Below are positions 46,830-62,767 of a stretch of DNA of 64,000 nt, one piece after another (position 1 is the stretch's first letter; every line of letters begins with the position of its first letter). The DNA comes from Amanita rubescens. Taxonomy: Eukaryota; Basidiomycota; Agaricomycetes; Agaricales; Amanitaceae. The position numbers were made by a program, and so were the translations under genes. The notes below the pieces were generated by a model. It did not search any database. It was not told the origin of the DNA and saw nothing but the letters and a program-made list of their open reading frames with translations. The stretch lies in the NCBI GenBank assembly GCA_015039365.1, contig WION01000006.1, positions 62,001 through 126,000 on the forward strand, read 5' to 3'.

Positions 46830-49396
46830 ATGTCTACAGACAACCTTGGTACGTTCCACTTTTCAATCCATGGCGATGCATCGATGAATAACTGCTTTGT
46901 AAACAATACAGGTGGCCCAAGCTTGGACAGAGTTGAGCGTAATACACAATTGAGACAACCTAAAGCTGCTCAAAGAAGAGCCACAGTCAATGTTTCCTCT
47001 CCAATCGAAGATGGGGATATAAAAGGAGAGGCACCAGTTTTGAGCCCCCAAGTTACGATTCCCAAACCCCCTCGCTTCACCCTTCAACGAGCCGCGACTA
47101 TGATGCTTACACCTACAAGGCCTGTCGGCCATGCTCCTGGCTTCCTTAAAAGTCTTCTGGCGGTTGTGAAATCTTCATGTATGTGCATCTACCAAGGTGG
47201 AGACCCCTGACATACGTTGCTGAACCCCTTTCTTAGGGTTCAACCTCATGCTCGTCTTTATCCCAGTTTCAGTAGGTATTCCGTCTGCCTACTCCACCAC
47301 CTGACTAACGAGATTCTAGTGGGCACTGCATTTTGCGTTACCCAGCTCATTTCAGAATAGGGATACTCTGATCTTTGTGTGTAAGTTACATGACCACTTG
47401 CGCAGCGTGCTGTTTTACGATCCCATCTCAGTTTCCTTCCTTGCGATCATACCACTTGCAAAGGTAAATCTCAGGACATCTGCCAGGCAGAAAGGTTTTA
47501 ATCTTAACTTAGTTGCTGGCTTTCGCCACTGATGAGCTATCAAAACGTGTCGGGCAAACCCTTGCAGGCTTAATCAATGCTACCCTGGTTCGTGTTGACT
47601 GCTCTACGCATATTATGGCTTTCTAACACCTATATAGGGAAATGCGTATGTGTTCGCGGAACTTCTAGTCCTTCTGCTTTTTGACATTTGATTTACCCAG
47701 AGTCGAATTGATAGTTGCCGTGCGTTAGTTTTAGAGTTAGACGATTGATATCGCTGACGTTCTTGCTCCACAGATCATTGCGTTAATCAAATGTGAATTA
47801 CGCATCGTGCAATCCTCGTGTAAGGTTAATCCATATTGTTGCATATTCTTGATTATAATCTTGTCTAGTGGTCGGATCGATATTAAGCAACCTTTGTGAG
47901 TACCGGACTTAGTTCTGCAAACAATAATACTGATTCTGGGTCTGACGTAGTGTTGGTTCTTGGAATGTGTTTTTTCGCTGGAGGCTTGAAGTTCTCTGAA
48001 CAGGGCTTCGGAATCAGTGAGTTATTGAGTAGAGTGCAATAACTATCCTTACATTACTTAGGTGCGACGCAGCTCAATTCCTCGTTGCTGACCATCAGCG
48101 TCATTGCCGGAATCCTTCCTGCCGCCTTCCAATTCTTTGATCAAGGAAATAATGCACTTGAACAACGGGATATTCTAAGTGTTAGCCGTGGAGTAAGTGT
48201 ATTCTTTATATGATCTTTTGTACGAGCGTTCAACTCTTTTGTCAAGGTCTCTATCATTCTTTTGTTCAGTACGTACCCTCGAACTATACAGAATACTAAT
48301 TTTAACCGCTCCTGGCAGTCTATTGCGCCTATCTTGTCTTCCAGCTCTACTCTCATACTGTCCTTTATGATGATAACGCGTCGGATACATTCCAGTCAAC
48401 TAAATACCGTCTCAAGAAGAAAGACAAGGGTGAGAATCAACCGAGTGGTGATGCAACACAGCCTGCGGTTCCTTCAAGCGAGGAGGGCTCAAGTCAGTCT
48501 GCGCATCGTGACGAAGAGCAAGGAGATGTCGACAGCGAGGACGAGGACGAGATACCAGAAATGAGTTTCTTGGCAACACTTTTCCTGCTGGCAGTTGTAA
48601 CAGTGGTGAGGAATTCTGTTGACGATAAGCGTGTATATTGGTTGATCCCACCACACGGATAGCTTGTCGCGGTAACGGCTGAGTGGCTAGTGGACTCGAT
48701 CAACGGCCTTACAGCCTCAGGCAAAATTCAACAGGAGTTTGTCGGCTTGATCTTGCTGCCAATCGTTGGAAACGCCGCAGGTGAGTTTCCACAAATCTAC
48801 TCATAATAGGTCGTTTACTGAATTGCTAAATAGAACACGTTACCGCTGTGACTGTTTCCGTCAAGGACAAATTGAATCTCAGTCTCGGTGTTGCCGTCGG
48901 TTCCAGTATTGTAAGTTGCAGCCGTGGTTGTCTAGGCTATCATTAATTTCCTTCCAGCAAATCTCCCTTTTCGTCATTCCGTGAGTACTGCCGACCTTCT
49001 CAGCTCGACGTTGCTGACTTAGAAACAGTTTTATCGTTGTACTTGGCTGGATCCTCGGAAAGCCAATGTCGCTCCTTTTTGACCCGTATGAATCTGTCGC
49101 ACTTTTCTTATCAGGTTTGTGTTTAAGTTATCCTGGTACCACACAGCACTCACTTATGATAGTCCTCACCGTCAATTACGTTGTGCAAGATGGGAAGTCG
49201 AATTGGTTAGAAGGCATGATCCTAATGTGTAAGACTTTTGGTCAAACATGTTAAATGCATCCTAATTTTACCTCAAGGTCTCTATCTGATTCTTGCGGTT
49301 ACTTTCTGGTACTATCCCGGCAAGTCAGCTCCTTCATTCAGCTCACCACACGACTGACTATGAATAGGTTCCGGCCAAGGATACAGTTGTTCATGA
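46830..49396 (+). CDS. VCX1: Vacuolar Ca2+/H+ exchanger (VCX1/CAX)
   Basis: At least 18 exons; starts MSTDNLGGPSLDRVE. It pumps cytosolic Ca2+ into the vacuole in exchange for protons. A disordered head (RRATVNVSSPIEDGD) with an autoinhibitory-type basic stretch precedes about eleven membrane segments. The two alpha repeats carry the ion-binding motifs: GNAVELIVAIIALIK in the first and GNAAEHVTAVTVSVKD in the second, with the acidic loop SEDEDEIPE between halves. Other landmarks: LVGSILSNLLLVLGMCFFAGGLKF, TISVIAGILPAAFQF, LSLGVAVGSSIQISLFVIP. One internal exon is only 8 nt (47638-47645) and splits the first GNAVE. The last intron appears to use a GC donor (CCCG-GCAAGT), ending SGQGYSCS; a GT donor two codons on would give a longer basic tail ending at 49441. 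Convergent with FOX2. Confidence 0.92.
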
Positions 49397-49546
49397 GTTT
49401 TCGAGAGCAACCCAGATTCCCATTATACCAGGTGCAGGCGTGATGTCATCTTACCCATGTAGCCATAGTCTATTAGCACTATTTCTTTGAGACAAGCTTG
49501 GAACATGCTGCTATTATATATATCCTTATATGAACGATTAGCTTTA

Positions 49547-53902
<4,356 letters not shown>

Positions 53903-54672
53903 TTTACAGTCAGATCGTCAAAACAAGAGAGTAGGGTGGTAGGATAGGGTAGGATCTCCTCCGCGGTGCAAATAACTGCCCCCGCTAGCATGTGAAATAC
54001 CCCCGCGTTTAGTGGATCCGGGTATTTCCACGCGGGTCTCTAGTCAAAAATAAAAATAATAAATTTGATTGACGCGCCCCGCGCAAGATATATCATGTAC
54101 AGATACGATCGTTTGATATATACCGTGCAGCTGTGCGCAAGCGCAGCGTACTAGGAAGGGGTGCAAACGAAAGAAGCGTTAATGAAGAATAGAAAAGAGA
54201 AGGATTCTTTGAGACGTCATCTGGGGCGTAATAAATAACGAGAGATCGGATGCATAGATATCGAGGGAGAAAGAAGAGAGACCAGAATTCCTGTATACAT
54301 CATGACGATGATGCCAATATCGGAAAAAAGATAGGGAACGAGGGACGTGAGCATAGCACATAAAAGATCATGACATGGCAACTTGTAAACCATCAGTAAC
54401 ACAGGGTTTGGATGCCGTAAGGATGTGGAGAGAGAGAGAGAGAGCATGGGCGACAGCAGGAGCGTTAGAAAAAGAACGAGCAAAAAATGTTCAAATGGTT
54501 AGTCAAACAATTGAAATTGTAGAGATGAGGAACCCAGAGATATATGAACACAAGCGAGTCATAATCAAACATCGAGATGAGGATGGAGATGATACGTAGA
54601 GTGGCAGGTAGATGCGTGGAATACAGGGCAACCATAGGGTGAAGAACATATGAGGAGCTAAATCGGGGCAGA
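53903..54672. other. Intergenic between FOX2 and cyclin B
   Basis: Holds the FOX2 promoter and the cyclin B 3' flank. Contains CGCGGG-rich words near 54020, an AT-rich tract at 54045-54065 and a (GA)n run at 54427-54444. No gene supported. Confidence 0.5.
54427..54444 (+). repeat. (GA)n microsatellite
   Basis: About nine GA units in the 3' flank of the cyclin gene. A similar (GA)n tract at 23088-23105 forms the pyrimidine tract of an intron in the ankyrin gene. Confidence 0.85.
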
Positions 54673-56515
54673 TCAGGACAACGCGGCGGCGAAGTATTCC
54701 CTGTAATTCTCAGGGAAGTTCTCGAGCATGTGACTTCGTGCCCAGTCGACGGCGAATACTGAGGCCTTGAGAAACTTTCGATTTGCGTACTTCTTGCATA
54801 CGTAGGTCTTGAGGAAGCTTGGTTCCAAGAGTTTCTCCATTAACCACTGATGGCCAGTGTCGAGTTGCTCTGCTGTGTAACCGGACTGGAACACGAAGCC
54901 ATCATTCTATACACAAGGCATCAGTCACGCGTCACAAAACGGAACGAGGCATTAAACAATTGACATGCGCCTGCCACATGCCAATATCCGCACCGAGGGT
55001 TGCTGATAATATTAAATAACGAAAGGAATGCCACCTACCCAGTCACCGCCCAGCAATTTCCTCGCACTGTACATGCCAACTGCCGCGACCAAGCTTGGCT
55101 TTGCCCTCAAGAATCGATGATCAAGCAATGTTACTTCGGCGAGGAACTTGCCCAAAGTTCTGGTTCGTAACTCGTAGTCATCAGCCTTGCTGATTTTCCG
55201 CATCCAACTGTACGGTGAGCAATAGTTTGATATCTGGAAGTCGAGAGTTTGCAGGATAATTCTTTCACCCTTCAAGATCTCGTCTTTTGTGTAGGTATTG
55301 TGGGTGATGTACACGAATTCATCGACGGAAGGGGCGAGAATTTCCTCGTACTTGGCGGCGATCAACATTGCGGTTACCCCGACAAGCTGAAGCTTAGAAA
55401 CCGAAACGACGCGCTTGGTCAGGAAGCGGTCAACAATGTTCACCGCTATCCACAACGTTTCCGGAAGCATGTGATATCTCAAGTGAACTTGAAGCAACCA
55501 GTCGACAAGGGTTTGCCTCATTCCCCAGTTAATTTCGGTTTGTCCAGCCATATAGTTGGGATTTGGCATGGCGTTCTCCTAGTGGAAAACGTCAACATTA
55601 TGCAGAGCCAAATCGTGGATTACCAACCTCGAGGTTAGCCATGTATTCAAATATATCATCTGCATACTCAGATGCCATCGCCGTATCATACATGTTGATC
55701 ACATCCTCGTAGGTCTCACGGAGAGCTTCGACTTTTTTCTGGCATTTGTCTAATAATGCAGTATCCATGTCAGGCCACACCTTGGCGGATTTACCGTCTA
55801 CCGGGTCTTGCTCTTCTACATCTTCTTCCTCGTCGTCCTCTTCAATGCCGACCATGGCCTCGACCTCTCTTTCTTGATGGAGATCAATGAGCTGCTCGGA
55901 CTCATGCGTGTTGTCGTCCTCGACGTCCATTTCATGACTTGGTTCATCTTCGTGAACTTCCTCTTCTTGGAGAACAACTGGTTCAGGGAGCGTGCGGCTA
56001 TTCCGCCTACTGCTACTTGGGATGTGTATCTGGTGGCGGGCGACGGAGGGGCGAGCATGGACTGCAGTGGCGACAGGCTGTGAGATCTGTCCCCTGCTTG
56101 GGCCTAGAGGTACACGCTGAGGAGCAGCTACCGAGGTTGACCGAGCTCGTTTGAGGTTTGTTTCTTCCTTGTCTTTGAGGAGGGAATTCTTGCCAGCATC
56201 CTGATAGGACTCGTCAATGTTTTTATCTCCGAGTTCAGTGCCAGAAACTAACTTTGCGGTTCACAGCGGAGAGCGTGACTTCACCGAGGGCCGTACGAGT
56301 TGGGGGTGCCTTGATAATGTTCTCCTTTCCTGTGATGCGGGATGCACCTGTGATGGATGACTGGCGAGCATGCTTGCTATTTGCGTTCTCGTCGACCTTA
56401 CCGCGCTGTGCGAGTAAGCGCCTTGAGGGGAGCTGTGGCGATGCGATCATTGATCAAGAACCACAATTGAGTAGTAGGAGGATGGGGAACTTACACGGAT
56501 GTGACTTGAGGCCAT
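54673..56515 (-). CDS. B-type mitotic cyclin
   Basis: Exons start at 56515 (21 nt, MASSHIR), 56432-56253, 56200 down to about 55629, 55575 down, and a last exon from about 54906 to the stop at 54673. It activates Cdk1 for mitosis. Regulatory elements in the N-terminal part: a KEN box (TGKENIIK) and a destruction box RTALGEVTL, both recognised by the APC/C. A long acidic stretch (EEDDEEEDVEEQD) follows. The cyclin box begins MRQTLVDWLLQVHLRYHMLPETLWIAVNIVDRFL, with the MRxxLxDWL signature, and continues through KLQLVGVTAMLIAAKYEE and the second fold (YCSPYSWMRKISKADDYE). The C-terminal SYTAEQL-type helix reads GYTAEQLDTGHQWLMEKL. An apparent frame break at 56253 is resolved by a 52-nt intron (56252-56201). 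Confidence 0.93.
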
Positions 56516-56864
56516 TTGGGACGTGTAATGTAATGAAAAGGCTAATTACCTCTGAGAGATATGGTGTGGCAGCGAAATGGATATTGTGAGAACAAGAGAA
56601 GACAGTGGAAGAAACAAGTAGAAGTTGAAAGTCTTATGTCCGTTGTGGACAAAGGAGAAGATGAAAGTAAGAAGAAGAGGCTTGCCTGCTTGTCAGCCTC
56701 TGTAGAAGCGTCGCGAGTAAGGGCTCGGCAGTTTGCTGTTCGAACAACGGTCACGTGTTTCCCAAATAACGCGTCGCGACGCGACACGTCCCGCCCTGCA
56801 TCGCCACTGATGGCGCATATCCTCTTTTGGTATCCGTCGGCATATGTACATAATGTCCTTATCC

Positions 56865-58118
56865 TCATTCCTCTCGTTTGAGGCTCGTCCATCGCTGATA
56901 CATCCCCTTCTCCTTCCAATTTGCATTGGGTGCAGTTTGATCTTTAATCTCCTTGCTTCCAAGGCCAGCCCGGTTGGCGGTAGGGTTAATCTCAAGTGGC
57001 TGGACTAATCTAGTCCGGCCTTCGTCGAAACCTTGATCTGACGTACCGAGCACCATACCAGGTGCCCAACCTTGCTTCATCAGGAGGCGGTGTCCAATAT
57101 TAGAACTTGGTAACGGAGTAGCTGGCTTGGATACAGGCTCTAGCGATGGCGTCCGCATATCCGGAGTAAGAACAGGCGAATTGTGTCGTTCGGATGGCAT
57201 AGTGATTAGGGCAGCAGGTTGCACGCCAGGAGAATCTGAATGTGAGGATGGATGGAGAGCACGCCGGCGGGCAGAACGGTCGATATATTGGGTATCATCG
57301 GATGGTGACTGAGAACGTGGCGCAGCTTGTTCGTGGCGTGCAAGCAGGTTATGCTTGAGCATAGTCAACGCTTTCTTCGCATCTCTCTCAGGCTTTGGAG
57401 CGCAAGACAAGGTTTCCAAGCCAGCTGACTCTCTTGTTCGCTTCTGCGGATTCGTAGGAGTGGCTTTCGTTGAATGAAACAGAGGAATTTGAATTTCATC
57501 TCCATCGGCTGGAGAACACACATCACATGGAACTTTGTCTTTGTGTATATGAATGACAAAGGTCGTGCTTCCCAGCGTCAGACGATCTAAATGCCTCAGC
57601 TGCTTCGGCACGCTGGCCATGCGAGGCGGGGATAACCGCGGACCAACGTCATTTGACGAGGATGACGTGGAAGATGCCGACCGAAGGAAAGTTCCATGCT
57701 TGGAACCCATATCCACGACACTCCATTCTAGTCTCTGGGCATCCCAGTACACAGTTGCATGGAGTTTGGAAACTTCCATCTCCTTCAGCCTGACCCTAGG
57801 TATGCCGACATCCGCGAGCGGCGCATCTCGGCCCAGTTGCAACTCTGAGTACCCGTCGATAATCGCAAGCTTATGCTTGCGGGGTAGAATCGATGTGCGT
57901 AATACGACAAGACGTAGCGACGGCGTATTTGTATGGTGCTTCTGTGGAGCAGAAGGGCGAGGTTCTTTTGCTTGATATTCGGATATTGTGGCATCCAGAG
58001 TTACAGCAGTGGATGATTCACCGGGCCATTCGTAGGCAGGATCATAGACATCGCCCGGCCTTGGCCGGTGATTCCAGTGTTGTGCGGCCCTGGAATCGAT
58101 AATCTCGCCATCTTCCAT
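56865..58118 (-). CDS. FHA plus G-patch protein (AGGF1-like)
   Basis: One exon, 417 residues. FHA domain at about 70-195: LQLGRDAPLADVGIP, EVSKLHATVYWD, VVDMGSKHGTFLR and LTLGSTTFVIHIH, with the G-R, S-x-x-H and N/H-G-T residues that bind phosphothreonine (here KHGT). A Ser/Pro-rich linker follows, then a G-patch at about 345-395: IGHRLLMKQGWAPGMVLG...NPTANRAGLGS. The end is basic. FHA next to G-patch is the layout of AGGF1-type proteins; G-patches activate DEAH helicases in splicing or ribosome assembly, so a nuclear RNA role is likely (inference). Divergent from the XLF-like gene, 272 bp apart. Confidence 0.88.
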   Translation of the reverse strand: MEDGEIIDSRAAQHWNHRPRPGDVYDPAYEWPGESSTAVTLDATISEYQAKEPRPSAPQKHHTNTPSLRLVVLRTSILPRKHKLAIIDGYSELQLGRDAPLADVGIPRVRLKEMEVSKLHATVYWDAQRLEWSVVDMGSKHGTFLRSASSTSSSSNDVGPRLSPPRMASVPKQLRHLDRLTLGSTTFVIHIHKDKVPCDVCSPADGDEIQIPLFHSTKATPTNPQKRTRESAGLETLSCAPKPERDAKKALTMLKHNLLARHEQAAPRSQSPSDDTQYIDRSARRRALHPSSHSDSPGVQPAALITMPSERHNSPVLTPDMRTPSLEPVSKPATPLPSSNIGHRLLMKQGWAPGMVLGTSDQGFDEGRTRLVQPLEINPTANRAGLGSKEIKDQTAPNANWKEKGMYQRWTSLKREE

Positions 58119-58390
58119 GCGCTATGATATCGAATGGCTTGAGGCTGCGCTACGTCACAGATTTAAGTGCATGCAAGTAAGGGCGTCTTGCCTTTAACCT
58201 AAAGTTCCCACACTTCGATCGAACCGGCAGTTGCCGTGTTTGCCGACTCAGCATGTGACAGACTGACAGTGGCATTCTGCCTGCATCTTTCATTTACGCC
58301 TGCATCTACTGGTAAGTATTGTCGCTATTGGTCGCCACAGGCTAGTCGTAACTGCGCAGAGCTTACTTCTGGTGTGGCAACACTTAGACT

Positions 58391-59992
58391 ATGCAGGAGT
58401 TCTCCGAGGTTTTCTTTCTCTCAATCACCCTCCAACGCACGGCTAACTAGGTCTTCTATCAGGAACACGTAAAGAGCCTTCTTAACAAAGAATGGATGGT
58501 GAAGGTGGATAATGAACGCTCCGTTCCGCATCTATTTGTACGTATGCAGGGCGTCGCATCTGCATCATAGGTGACTCGCATCAATTGATCTTCTGACAGA
58601 AATTCTATTCTTCCACCGTCGACCTTACTTGTTGTCTAATGATCACAGATACCAAACTTGTTTGGGCCGAGGGTATGTACACTTTCTCTCGCACGCACCC
58701 AAACTGAAGTGCGCTCGGATAGTGTTATCCAGCAAGCAGTTTGCACACAGGTGGCGTTTATGCAATCGAGTCCCTGACCAGGGAGAGCCGGATCTTATGG
58801 ATGAAGATTCCTGCAGGACAACCAACCTTGAATTTCTTGCAAAAGTTCACACGTTGGGGGGCATTGCAGATATGTCATTCCATGTGGTCGAGTCAGATTA
58901 TTCAGTGCGTAGCACACTCTTTGTGCCGATGATGACCCTTACGAGACAACGCAAGGATCTTGCATTCCAGTTAGAGTGTGACACGTTCCAGTGGCGTTGG
59001 GAGACAAACTATTTGGGGCATAAGCGGTCTTCAGAAATTATCTCGAAACAGATTATATTCCCACTAATTAGTTTGGGTCATATGGCATTTTCGTCTCCTC
59101 AGAGTCTTAGCGAGATGTCTGACACGGACATCGAAAAGGTTCTTGCTTCTCCTTTTTCGTACCCTGATCTGATGATATTCCCAGGCCGTCGATAGAGTGG
59201 GCAGAACAGCGAGGCGGGCCGTGGATACTCATATCAAACATGCCATATCAAAGCCTCGTGTGGCTACAACCATTCGGCGCATGACCGCCATGTTCAATTT
59301 TTCCTCTGAACTCCGTAAGCTTCGTTTTTTTCTTGCCTTATCGGCACTGCATGCCCAGTATACTTACCTTTCCTTCTCCCGACCACAGCGGCCGTTTTCT
59401 CTTCTGCCGAAAGGCCGAGTCTCGAGCCGGGAATCCGTGTTGAACCTTCCAGAATGCAGACATTGAATAAACGTCCTTCTGAGCCACCAATAGTTGCTCC
59501 CAGCTCTCACCGTCAAAGTACGTGATTCGTTGTTTAGGTAACCAGACAGACTAACAATGTCCTCCTCTCCAAGCGCCACCACCAAGGCAAGAAGTGTCCC
59601 ACGAAAAATCGGAGGATTCCGCAACGGAACCAGAGTCGTCCGCTAGCCCTAGTAAGGGGAAACGTCCAGCAATCGCAACGTCCAGCCGGTCTCCGCTATC
59701 GGGGCCTCCCGAATTCCCCAAGGAACTAGCCACTCTCCCACTTCGCCAGACCTCACCAATGGCCGCAAAATCTGTAATGGCGACGACCGCCGTTAGTGTT
59801 CCTGGCTCTGATTCAGAATCTTCTCCTAGGAGGCCTGTGAAGAAACATAAGCGTCCTATATCTTCTGACGCGGATGAAGATAGCGAGGATGAACGCCGTA
59901 AGCACCTAGAACAGCTTAAAAGTGGTAACGGATCTGCGGTTACAAAAAGGGGTGTACGACAACCAATAAAACGAGGCGGAAAACGTTTCTGA
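58391..59992 (+). CDS. XLF/Nej1-like non-homologous end-joining factor
   Basis: Eight exons (58391-58408, 58463-58537, 58600-58672, 58723-58904, 58956-59138, 59185-59314, 59389-59517, 59574-59992) sum to 402 residues. N-terminal head domain: NKEWMVKVDNERSVPHLFKFYSS, TCCLMITDTKLVWAE, SKQFAHRWRLCNRV, a beta-strand pattern like XLF. The helical stalk (SEMSDTDIEKAVDRVGRTARRAVDTHIKHAI) continues to MTAMFNF. The tail is disordered and Ser-rich with a basic patch KKHKRP and ends RQPIKRGGKRF, resembling the basic-plus-aromatic Ku-binding motif at the XLF C-terminus. It would bridge DNA ends with Ku and XRCC4/ligase IV. The XLF assignment rests on pattern, as this family diverges fast; a structure prediction would settle it. 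Confidence 0.72.
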
Positions 59993-62767
59993 TGGCTCTT
60001 GCCACAAGCTGTTTGGTGAACATGGATAATTCCGATGACTTATGTATGTGCTTGGGTACCGATGCGTGGACCACTTCCTACGCCGGATTGATGAATCAGA
60101 ACTTTGACATAGGACGATAAATATAATTCACAGATCAGGATGGATAATGCTACAAGGATTACTATTTGTTGGAGTCGTGCCGATTGGGTATATGAGATTG
60201 GTCCAATTTCTCCTCCATGATATATCAACGCCCTACACGACGATGGAACTCCTCCGACCTACAGTCGTCGCACGGCGCTTGGAACAAGTTAATGATACGC
60301 CTCTTGTCTTGTGAATACTGTTGTTCAAGCATGCATATGTCAGCTTCTTTTAGAACGCCAGGATGCTCACTGCTTCACAGAGGCAATTCGGTGCCCTATG
60401 GATATGTTTTGAGCTATTTCGGCAGTTGGGTGACTGACAATCGTCCTTTTCTCCACTATAATACGACTTTTTGAAGCACTAGATGCGAAACGTAGCGATC
60501 ACAAATTGTCACCAAACGCGACAATAGCAAGTGCCGAATACTTACGCCACACCCTCTATACAGATCGCCGAAACTAGTGTTGAAGTTGAGCATTCTCTTC
60601 GTCGCAGAGAAAGCGAGAAACAGCGCTCACACTTCGAAAAAACACATATTGTTGTCAAGGATATCACGCGATACGTGGAGGTGTAAGATGTGGGGGTTGG
60701 TGAGGATAGATTTACCCCGGGATCAAGCCCTTAATATACTGCATTGGACGGAGTGCTACTGCAGTATGTGAGAACGTGAAATATCGTTTGTCACGCGACT
60801 GACCATCGGATGTTGATCGTGGTACGGATCTGATCTGCAACCGTCTGGGGCACAAGACTGTGCCTTTGTTACAAAGTACGATGCTCTCGTTATCACTGTT
60901 ATTGTGGGCGTCATCACCGGTAATGATTCCATCTTCCGCAATCCAAAGGGGGACGCGGACCGGTAGTCTCCAGCGCCACTCAGAAATATCCGAAACTGTG
61001 CACTGGTACATCAAGCCTGAAGCTGCACTTATGAGAACTCACATATCCCATCACCTCGGCTCGTCTCGGTCGGAGAATACATTATCAGAAAATGAGTTAT
61101 TGGGTCATGATTGCCTCGAGTTTTTATCCGCAAGTAATGCCGAGTCCTAAACGGGTTTAGACGTCATTTACTTGTCGGGAATCGTAATGGGCGAGGCACA
61201 TCTGATGACGTATTTTTCACCAGACAGTTTTGATCCCTGGGCACATTCGTAACTTAATTCGCGGGAATGGCGCCAAGTCTTGTATTATTTGGCTTGCATA
61301 GACCTATCTATAATAGCACTGCGGTTTACTTTTGAAATGAATGACGGCAACAGATAGATTGCGCCCACGTTAATTAGGGCGATCGTGGGGTTTCAAGGAG
61401 CATTAGTGTCAGACTAACACCAACTCGCGGTGGTCAGCGATTACAATTTCTCGGCCACAGGCATTCCGACAGTTCAAACGTTCAAGTTTAGTACCTGAAA
61501 ATTTGCTACAAACTAGACAATGCATGCTACCTTTCGTCACGCAGTTTCAAACAAGCCGCCCAGGTCACAAAATCGGTTGAAGATAATGTACCCGGACCAT
61601 GGACTAGGCGCTTATAAACAAGATACGGAATAAAGAACGTGCGAGTCTGGATTCGGTGTTCACAGGAGATCTGTACTTCTAGACGTCAATATTAATGGAC
61701 CATGCCATATCTTCTGTATCTAGAAGTCAAATATTAATACATAGCAGTATCTAGTTGACATACCGTAAATGCGGGGCACCTCTCGATCTCTTGATATGTT
61801 CTACGGTGAAACACGCACTGTTGTATAATAAACTGCACTCTCGTATCTCATACATCGAAGGTCACCTGCCTCGTACCATGTGTGAAGTAACCCCTGGTCG
61901 TACCCTAACCTGTTAGATTAAGCCGACACATGCAAGCCCTTATAGTCGATCACAAGACAGTGGCTTTATTATGCCTAGCCCAACTACGTATACATCGAGC
62001 GCGTTGATGTGACCTAGGAAAGTAATGCGAAGACTATATGCAGCAGAGGAACTCACGAAAAAAAGGAAAAAATAGGGAAAAAAAGGTAAAGGCTGAAAGC
62101 CTGGACCCTGCACCAAGTCACAGAAGTTCCATTTCAAGTGACCCGATGTTTCGGTGTAAAGAACTGATAACCGAGGATAACGCACCACAGTAAAAAATCA
62201 ACACGAGGTGGGTCTGTGATCCGTGGCTCACCGGATAACGCAGATGGGTAAGTACAGCAATCTTGTACCAGCGATCTACGATTTTGGGTCAAGTCACATC
62301 AGGGGAAATTACCACCCACAGAAGCCGCACGAGCCTCGCATGAAACAAGCAATTTGCAATGAATGACGAAATGACACGATGCGAACCTGCAGAGCGGTTA
62401 GTAGACATTACTAGGGACGAAATCATTTTTTCAATATGATAGTGGTATTAGTAACAGCCCACAGGTTCTCCGATTCAATTTTTGATGTGGCTTCGATCCT
62501 GGAATGCGGCAGAGATATAGAACGGTGATAAATTTTAACTCCTTGTACAACGAAACGGAAGGCCGAACTGAAGGCCTCGTGTCGGTTCCGCGTTGATAGA
62601 GCATGTGACGTTTACCGGATCTCGTGGCTTAAAGTCCTTTTTGTGTGTGTCCTGAACTAGGGCGTCGACAAACAGGTCCGATACTGCAGGGAGGCGTGCT
62701 TACATAATACATGACATCCCAAAAACGGAAGGGCTTCAAAACCTACACTCACGTCCTGTCATTTCAA
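59993..62767. other. Gene-poor region of 2.8 kb
   Basis: No supportable gene. ORFs at 60712-61014 (minus) and 60860-61150 (plus) overlap and have no domain. Two near-identical words (TCTAGACGTCAATATTAAT at 61679 and TCTAGAAGTCAAATATTAAT near 61720) form a short direct repeat. A-rich tracts lie at 62055-62090. Nothing else recognised. Confidence 0.45.

Noticed and set aside
56201..56253. Apparent frameshift in cyclin B
   Set aside because: A 52-nt GT-AG intron (GTTAGT to CCTATCAG) joins AVNRK to DAGKNSLL in frame, so no break is needed.
60712..61150. Opposed ORFs near 61 kb, considered as a membrane-protein remnant
   Set aside because: The hydrophobic stretch is short, the family motifs of DUF6533/6534 proteins are missing, and no splice model extends it.
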